Shown piece after piece: positions 58,583 to 64,000 of a DNA stretch of 64,000 bases. Numbering within the stretch: the stretch's first letter is position 1; each line of letters opens with the position of its first letter. The stretch spans positions 248,001 to 312,000 of the forward strand of contig JACDGL010000002.1 in NCBI GenBank assembly GCA_013815385.1. The letters run 5' to 3'. This DNA comes from Taibaiella sp. (GTDB taxonomy: Bacteria; Bacteroidota; Bacteroidia; Chitinophagales; Chitinophagaceae). A program made the translations under genes and the position numbers. The notes beneath the pieces are model-generated. The model had not been told where the DNA came from. It ran no database searches and worked only from the letters and a program-made list of their open reading frames with translations.

Positions 58583-59737
58583 TTAGCCTATTGCCTGCTT
58601 CAGATCTTCTATAAGGTCGTCCTTATCTTCAATACCTACGCTAAGGCGGATGAGTGAATCAACCAGCCCGTTCTTTATACGGTCCTCGCGGGGGATAGCT
58701 GCATGCGTCATAGTAGCGGGGTGGCCTATAAGGGATTCTACTCCGCCTAATGATTCTGCCAATGAGAAGAGCTTTGTATTCTTCAACACAGATAGTGCAG
58801 CATCTATATTATCATCTTTCAGCGTAAAGGATATCATACCGCCAAAGCCCCGCATCTGCTTCCTGGCTATTGCGTGGTTAGGATGATCTTCGAACCCTAC
58901 CCATAATACCTTACCAACCTTATTGTTCCCGCGCAGGTAATTAGCTATAGCCTCTCCGTTCTCGCAATGGCGCTGCATGCGCACGTGCAGGGTCTTTATG
59001 CCGCGCAGCACCAGCCAACAATCGTGAGGGCCGGGTACCGCACCACATGTGTTTTGTATAAAGCGCAACTTTTCTTCCAGTGTAGCATCATTCATTACCA
59101 GCGCGCCATGCACCACATCGCTGTGTCCACCCAGGTACTTGGTGGCTGAGTGCAGCACTATATCAGCTCCCCAATCGAGCGGGTTTTGTAAATAAGGCGA
59201 GGCAAATGTATTATCTACTACCGTTATCAACCGGTGCTTACGGGCTATGTTGGCGCACGCCTGTATATCTATAATATTAAGCAGCGGGTTAGTAGGTGTT
59301 TCCACCCACAGCATTTTGGTACTGTCGTTTACATACTGTTCTATATTGGCAGCATCGGCCATGCTGATGAAATGAAATTTGATACCATAGGCCGCAAACA
59401 CCTTTGTAAAGATGCGGTAAGTGCCGCCATACAAGTCGTTTGATACGATCACTTCATCACCTGGCTCTAAAAGCTTAGCCACTGCGTCTGTAGCCGCCAT
59501 ACCGCTGCCGAAACACAAGCCATATTTCCCATTCTCTATATTGGCCAGCGCATTCTGCAACGCGGTGCGGGTAGGGTTTTGCGTGCGGGCATATTCGTAG
59601 CCCTTATGTTCGCCGGGTGCCGTTTGCACGTAGGTAGATGTCTGGTATATAGGCGTCATGATGGCGCCGGTCGTGGGGTCTGGTTCTACGCCTGCGTGTA
59701 TCAGCCTGGTAGCGAGTTTGTGTTTGTTGTTGGTCAT
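58583..59737 (-). CDS. Cystathionine gamma-synthase/lyase-type PLP enzyme
   Basis: Trans-sulfuration family PLP enzyme, 384 residues from ATG 59737. Conserved segments: TPIYQTSTYVQ, YEYARTQNPTRTALQ, FGSGMAAT, WVETPTNPLLNI and the PLP-lysine in LHSATKYLGGHSDV (Lys200). The group includes MetB (cystathionine synthesis) and CGL (cleavage); a single sequence does not separate them. Monocistronic, divergent from ruvB. Confidence 0.88.
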   Translation of the reverse strand: MTNNKHKLATRLIHAGVEPDPTTGAIMTPIYQTSTYVQTAPGEHKGYEYARTQNPTRTALQNALANIENGKYGLCFGSGMAATDAVAKLLEPGDEVIVSNDLYGGTYRIFTKVFAAYGIKFHFISMADAANIEQYVNDSTKMLWVETPTNPLLNIIDIQACANIARKHRLITVVDNTFASPYLQNPLDWGADIVLHSATKYLGGHSDVVHGALVMNDATLEEKLRFIQNTCGAVPGPHDCWLVLRGIKTLHVRMQRHCENGEAIANYLRGNNKVGKVLWVGFEDHPNHAIARKQMRGFGGMISFTLKDDNIDAALSVLKNTKLFSLAESLGGVESLIGHPATMTHAAIPREDRIKNGLVDSLIRLSVGIEDKDDLIEDLKQAIG

Positions 59738-59819
59738 GTAAAGCAATTTTCGGAATGTAAAGGTATTAGTTTGCCTGTGGATTTAAAGATTGGCAGTTTA
59801 ATCTTTACTTTGTATTGGT

Positions 59820-60842
59820 ATGGATAAATCTAATGTGCGCCCTGCAAGTGAACTTAGCCCGCAGGAAAGGGAATATGAAAATACCATAAGGCCGCAGACC
59901 ATAGAAGAGTTTTCGGGTCAGCCGCAGCTTATTGATAACCTGCGCATATTCATAAAGGCTGCCAACCTGCGAGGCGAAGCGCTGGACCATGTATTGTTCC
60001 ATGGCCCGCCGGGATTGGGCAAGACCACACTATCGCGCATAGTAGCCAATGAGCTGGGCGTAAATATAAAAGAGACCAGTGGGCCGGTAATAGAAAAGCC
60101 AGGCGACCTGGCCGGGCTGCTAACCAGCCTTGAGGCAAGAGATGTACTGTTCATAGATGAGATACATAGACTGAGCACTGTGGTAGAGGAATACCTCTAT
60201 GCAGCTATGGAGGATTTTAAGATAGATATAATGATAGACTCAGGCCCTGCGGCACGGTCTGTACAATTAAGCCTGCACCCATTTACCCTGGTAGGCGCTA
60301 CCACACGGTCGGGATTGCTGACTGCCCCGTTGCTATCGCGTTTTGGCATAAAATCGCGGCTGGAATATTATAATGCGGATGTGCTGCAGCGTATAGTAAT
60401 GCGCTCTGCCACATTGCTGAATGTACGCACCACATCAGAAGCGGCTATGCAGATAGCCGCGCGCAGCCGGGGCACGCCACGTATAGCCAACGGCTTGCTG
60501 CGCCGCATGCGCGATTTTGCACAGGTGCTGGGCAATGGCGTGATAGACCTGGCCATAGTAGAGCACGGGCTACGTGCATTGAACGTGGATGAGCATGGGC
60601 TGGATGATATGGATAACAAAATACTGACAACATTAATAGATAAATTTAAAGGTGGCCCAACGGGACTGAACAACATAGCTACCGCCGTGGGTGAAGAAGC
60701 AGGAACGATAGAAGAAGTGTATGAGCCTTTTTTGATACAGGAGGGTTTTATAATGCGCACACCACGTGGGCGCGAGGCTACTGATAAAGCGTACGCGCAT
60801 CTAAACCGAAGCAGGAAGGGTGGTGATGGGAGTTTGTTTTAA
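59820..60842 (+). CDS. ruvB: Holliday junction branch-migration ATPase RuvB
   Basis: AAA+ motor that drives branch migration of Holliday junctions with RuvA. 340 residues, Walker [12 protein letters not shown] (62-71), Walker [11 protein letters not shown], sensor 1 GATTRSGLL and the C-terminal winged helix with RTPRGREAT. Full length. ruvA and ruvC are not adjacent, as is usual in Bacteroidota. Confidence 0.98.
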   Translation: MDKSNVRPASELSPQEREYENTIRPQTIEEFSGQPQLIDNLRIFIKAANLRGEALDHVLFHGPPGLGKTTLSRIVANELGVNIKETSGPVIEKPGDLAGLLTSLEARDVLFIDEIHRLSTVVEEYLYAAMEDFKIDIMIDSGPAARSVQLSLHPFTLVGATTRSGLLTAPLLSRFGIKSRLEYYNADVLQRIVMRSATLLNVRTTSEAAMQIAARSRGTPRIANGLLRRMRDFAQVLGNGVIDLAIVEHGLRALNVDEHGLDDMDNKILTTLIDKFKGGPTGLNNIATAVGEEAGTIEEVYEPFLIQEGFIMRTPRGREATDKAYAHLNRSRKGGDGSLF

Positions 60843-60847
60843 TTCCC

Positions 60848-61519
60848 CTATCTGCGGTTTTTATGCTGCCTATGATGTGGGCATACCCTGCCTAATAGTA
60901 TCATGATATCCGTACCTACGAACACACCCTTATCATACACAAATGAATACATAGACAGGTTGACCCCGAACGCACCTGTAAATGGAAACTCCAGATCTGC
61001 ACGGTTTACAAGTCCTATGCTATAGCTGGTGTGCGTTTTAGAGTCGTAGTTATCTCCCCAGTAGCCGCTAAACCATCCTGTGCTTGTATCAATGTGCTTA
61101 GTGAAGTCTTTATTCTCTTGCATGTAGTAACCCAAACCTGCTTCCAGCACAAGCTTTACATGACGTTGCGACGACTTTTTTCTATACACCACATTGAACA
61201 TTTGCAGGCGATTGTATACTAATGGACCCGGGTCTGGGCCAACCCAGGAGTCGCCTATAAAATCAGCAGGGGTATTGTGCGCCTTATATTCCCACCCTCT
61301 GAATCCTATGTCTACCCCCCAACGGTTGTAAAACGTAAGCCAAATATTGAAACCCGGTGTGGTGGCATGTTCATTTTTTAGATCGCTTGCCTGCCCGGCA
61401 CCAAGGCTCACATACAATTGTTTGATCTCCCAGCCTCTATGTTCTGTGATTGGTGTGTCTTGCGCCCAGAGTTTGAATGAGGAGATGACGCACACTGCCA
61501 GCAATACTATTCTTCGCAT
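60848..61519 (-). CDS. Hypothetical outer-membrane beta-barrel-like protein
   Basis: A 223-residue exported protein with signal peptide ending LWAQ and strand-rich repeats (LYVSLGAGQASDLK, WLTFYNRWGVDIGFRGWEYK, VLEAGLGYYMQENKD) typical of small barrels. No enzymatic motif. Convergent with ruvB, 5 bp apart. Confidence 0.65.
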   Translation of the reverse strand: MRRIVLLAVCVISSFKLWAQDTPITEHRGWEIKQLYVSLGAGQASDLKNEHATTPGFNIWLTFYNRWGVDIGFRGWEYKAHNTPADFIGDSWVGPDPGPLVYNRLQMFNVVYRKKSSQRHVKLVLEAGLGYYMQENKDFTKHIDTSTGWFSGYWGDNYDSKTHTSYSIGLVNRADLEFPFTGAFGVNLSMYSFVYDKGVFVGTDIMILLGRVCPHHRQHKNRR

Positions 61520-61682
61520 ACAATCTTTTCAACAAAGCTATAGTGCTACTGCGTGGCGGCATTTGATATATGTCAATAAATTGGTGGAAGAATTGAATTA
61601 CTGCGAAGTCATTGTGTTGTGTATAGGAAAACAGGAGAGGATCTTTTTTATTTACAAATCAGGAGATTTGCATCCGGTACGA

Positions 61683-61721
61683 CGTAGTGAGACACTACGC
61701 CGAGCGAGGACTATGTGAGGT
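61683..61721. repeat. Hairpin repeat, related to the NACHT-island border copy
   Basis: Perfect stem CGTAGTG / CACTACG (61683-61689, 61693-61699, loop AGA), continued by CTACGCCGAGCGAGGACTAT then GTGAGGTT (to 61721). The tail matches 9485-9511. It overlaps the 3' end of the HNH gene: the stop codon is inside the tail. Confidence 0.7.
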
Positions 61722-62622
61722 TGTCTTTAATAATTTTTTGCAGCAATTCTAAATTACTTGGATCATCCAATCTATGTATCATGCTATGACAATTGCTGCA
61801 TAATACCGCAAAATCAGTTTCAATATTGACTTGAACATTACCAAGATTTAAGGTGCTTATCGGTATTAGATGATGCGCTTCAATAAATTCTTTCCCAAGT
61901 GAACCATACATACTTGAGAATGTAAACTTGCAACCTTCACATTTATACCCCTTATGTTGTTTCACCTTATTTGCAATATTTGAATTGCGCTCAATCCTGA
62001 AATGAAGTCTGTACTGTTTCTTTTCTAATGCAGTCAGATTTTTTGTCTCATCTATTTGTGTGTCATTAAAGATTAATTCTTCGTACAAGTTGAGAAAACG
62101 TCTCACGTCCTGTATTAATTCAGTTGTTGTTGGCAAATTATCAGCTGGGTAATATTTGGCAATTATATTACCCGCTTCATAGAGTTTAGCGTTATTATTC
62201 CTACTCGCAAGATCAATTTCAGTTAAATCCTCATTATCGATCTCTATTTTAGCTCTATAATCTTGTGCAATTACCCTAAGAACATTTTTAGCATTCCTTT
62301 TATAATATTCTTTTACCCTTGTTACTCCTTGATTTAAGGATAGATAAACTCCAGTCATATCCTCCTTAAAAATAAGTACTGGATAATAGCCGGATTGAGC
62401 CGTGTCTGTAATGAGGCTATCAAGTATTGCAATCCAAGGACAACTTGCCCAGTTTCCTTTGCCAGGAGAGCCAACAACGAGATATCTGTTTCTATCTGGC
62501 AATATCTCCTCTAAAAGCCGCTGGTATTCGCCTCTTAATTTATTTGCCAACGGATTTCCGACAAATTTCTGTGTTTTTTGTGTGCTATAAGTTTCAAGAG
62601 GCTCTCTTAGTATTCTTTCCAT
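61711..62622 (-). CDS. DUF3578 (MrcB-like N-terminal) + HNH nuclease
   Basis: A 303-residue protein with two parts. Residues ~40-125 match the DUF3578/McrB-type N-terminal module: VGSPGKGNWASCPWIAIL, GYYPVLIF and VYLSLNQGVT. Residues ~225-285 form an HNH nuclease: zinc pairs Cys228/Cys231 and Cys275/Cys278, active-site His250-His251 in FIEAHHLIPIS, and His283. This fits a modification-dependent or type IV-like restriction nuclease. It starts 11 bp after the priA stop, same strand, and its stop lies in a repeat tail. AT-rich compared with priA, so probably acquired. Confidence 0.88.
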   Translation of the reverse strand: MERILREPLETYSTQKTQKFVGNPLANKLRGEYQRLLEEILPDRNRYLVVGSPGKGNWASCPWIAILDSLITDTAQSGYYPVLIFKEDMTGVYLSLNQGVTRVKEYYKRNAKNVLRVIAQDYRAKIEIDNEDLTEIDLASRNNNAKLYEAGNIIAKYYPADNLPTTTELIQDVRRFLNLYEELIFNDTQIDETKNLTALEKKQYRLHFRIERNSNIANKVKQHKGYKCEGCKFTFSSMYGSLGKEFIEAHHLIPISTLNLGNVQVNIETDFAVLCSNCHSMIHRLDDPSNLELLQKIIKDNLT

Positions 62623-62633
62623 ATTTTAGTAGT

Positions 62634-64000
62634 TTACCCCACCGGATCCACATCAAACAATACCTGTAATGAGGTGTTGCCGCGCTGGGCGGTGATGGTG
62701 GAACGTTGGGCTTTGAGGAAGGTTTTTACTTTGTCGAGGAGGCGGGTGTCGCGGGGGCATTTGATCCATACTTCCTGGATGTATTGGTTGCGCACGCGGG
62801 CTACCAGTGCGGGTACGGGGCCTTGTACTTGTATACCTTCTATAGTGTTGAGCGCCTGCGCCATCTGCGCTGCGGCGTGTATGGCCTTCGGCTCATCGCG
62901 GTGGCGGAATATTATTTTTATCAACCGTGTATAGGGCGGATAGGCAAACTGCTCACGGTATTTTATCTCTGTTTCGTAGAATGCTTTTACATCGTGTGCC
63001 TGCACCCAGTGTAGTACGGGGTGGGTAAGATTGTATGCTTGTATAATGACGCGGCCCGCACCATCCATACGACCGGCACGGCCACTCACCTGTTCCATCA
63101 ACTGAAAGGCTCGTTCATTTACGCGGAAGTCGGGGTAGCTAAGCAGGCTATCGGCGCTGAGTATGCCTACCAGCGCTACCTGTGCAAAGTCGAGCCCCTT
63201 TACTACCATCTGCGTGCCTACAAGTACATCTATCTTTTGCTTATCCAGTTGCTCTAATAACTCGCTCAGGTTTTTCTTGCCGCGCATGCTATCCACATCC
63301 ATGCGGGCTACCCGTGCTTTGGGAAACAGCTGCTGCACTTCTTCCTCTATCTTTTCGGTGCCGTAGCTTTTACTTACCAGCCGGTTGCCCCCGCAGGCAG
63401 GGCATATGGTAATGACCGGCGAGCGCAGGCCGCAGTAATGGCAGTGCATTTTATCGGTGCTCTTGTGGTAGGTGAGCGATACAGCGCAGTTCTTGCAGTG
63501 GGGCACCCAGCCACATGCAGTGCATAGCTGGAAGGGTGCATAGCCACGACGGTTCTGAAACAGGATGATCTGTTTCTTTTTCGTGAGCGTATCTTGCATG
63601 GCCTGCTGCAACTCGGGGGTGAGCAACTTTATATTTTGCTGCCGCATTGTCTCCAGCGACTTCGCATTCACGATCTCTATGGAGGGCATGTTGACGCCGA
63701 GGTAGCGTTCCCGTAGCGACACCTGCGCATACTTGCCCTGCGCGGCATTGAACAACGTTTCTACCGATGGTGTGGCAGAGCCGAGTATCACTTTTGCATT
63801 GTGCAGCGATGCCAGATATACCGCCGCATCGCGCGCGTGGAAGCGGGGTGCGGGGTCGCGCTGCTTGTAAGATACATCGTGCTCTTCGTCCACTATTATC
63901 AGGCCCACCTCGTTATATGGCAGCCACAATGCGGAGCGCGGGCCAGCTATTATCTTATACTTGCCCTGCTGCACCTTCTGCCATATCTCTACCCGCTCAT
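62634..64000 (-). CDS. priA: Primosomal protein N' (PriA helicase), C-terminal part; 5' end outside window
   Basis: Replication-restart helicase. The frame stays open to base 64000, reading ERVEIWQKVQQGKYKIIAGPRSALWLPY, so the N-terminal part lies beyond the window. Visible: DEXH-type VDEEHDVSYKQ, LGSATPSVETL, QNRRGYAPF, four-Cys zinc pairs (CTACGWVPHCKNC, CHYCG, CPAC), VGTQMVVKGLDF, and SGRAGR. C-terminus VLFDVDPVG is typical. About 455 residues are seen. Confidence 0.96.
   Translation of the reverse strand, partial: ERVEIWQKVQQGKYKIIAGPRSALWLPYNEVGLIIVDEEHDVSYKQRDPAPRFHARDAAVYLASLHNAKVILGSATPSVETLFNAAQGKYAQVSLRERYLGVNMPSIEIVNAKSLETMRQQNIKLLTPELQQAMQDTLTKKKQIILFQNRRGYAPFQLCTACGWVPHCKNCAVSLTYHKSTDKMHCHYCGLRSPVITICPACGGNRLVSKSYGTEKIEEEVQQLFPKARVARMDVDSMRGKKNLSELLEQLDKQKIDVLVGTQMVVKGLDFAQVALVGILSADSLLSYPDFRVNERAFQLMEQVSGRAGRMDGAGRVIIQAYNLTHPVLHWVQAHDVKAFYETEIKYREQFAYPPYTRLIKIIFRHRDEPKAIHAAAQMAQALNTIEGIQVQGPVPALVARVRNQYIQEVWIKCPRDTRLLDKVKTFLKAQRSTITAQRGNTSLQVLFDVDPVG

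Overview
The window looks like a chromosomal segment of a Bacteroidota bacterium, most likely of the Chitinophagales/Chitinophagaceae. The signs are several proteins with type IX secretion (T9SS) C-terminal sorting domains, a GLPGLI-family protein, a DUF4919 protein, a fused alpha/beta 2-oxoacid dehydrogenase E1, and dispersed intergenic hairpins of a kind I associate with that family. Lineage is an inference from gene content. I saw no rRNA, tRNA or CRISPR array.

Layout. 1-2.9 kb: end of iscU, an iscA-like gene, then leftward DUF502, DUF4160, DUF2442 and serC. 3-8.8 kb: a PagL-like lipid A deacylase, a membrane-anchored patatin, a glycosyltransferase and hutH. 8.8-13.1 kb: an accessory, visibly AT-rich island with repeat-rich DNA, a DUF3606 protein, and a coupled pair formed by a NACHT/STAND-type NTPase and a RelA/SpoT-domain protein. 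13.1-25 kb: GH10 xylanase, diheme cytochrome, an alpha/beta hydrolase/ECF sigma/membrane protein operon, TPR and PstS-like genes, fused E1, a frameshifted TM2 gene and small proteins. 25-37 kb: pyrG, threonine aldolase, a hybrid histidine kinase and surface proteins, one with a heptanucleotide repeat inside its start region. 37-43 kb: a complete leftward phosphate operon (porin, pstS, pstC, pstA, pstB, phoU). 43-49.5 kb: a TolC/RND/adaptor efflux operon. 49.6-58.6 kb: envelope proteins including a GH3/beta-lactamase fusion and an outer-membrane receptor. 58.6-64 kb: a Cys/Met-metabolism PLP enzyme, ruvB, an outer-membrane-like protein, a DUF3578-HNH nuclease and the C-terminal part of priA.

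Most interesting are: (i) the NACHT + RelA/SpoT pair, which looks like a sensor/effector immune module and whose alarmone-synthetase domain lacks the usual G-loop Tyr/His; (ii) four GAAACAA repeats that put the ATG of a T9SS surface protein out of frame, whereas three copies would restore a perfect signal peptide, so phase variation is likely; (iii) a one-base frameshift in a TM2 gene; (iv) a stand-alone DUF3578-HNH gene whose 3' end lies in a hairpin repeat also found at the edge of the NACHT island; (v) an RND pump lacking two of the usual proton-relay residues.
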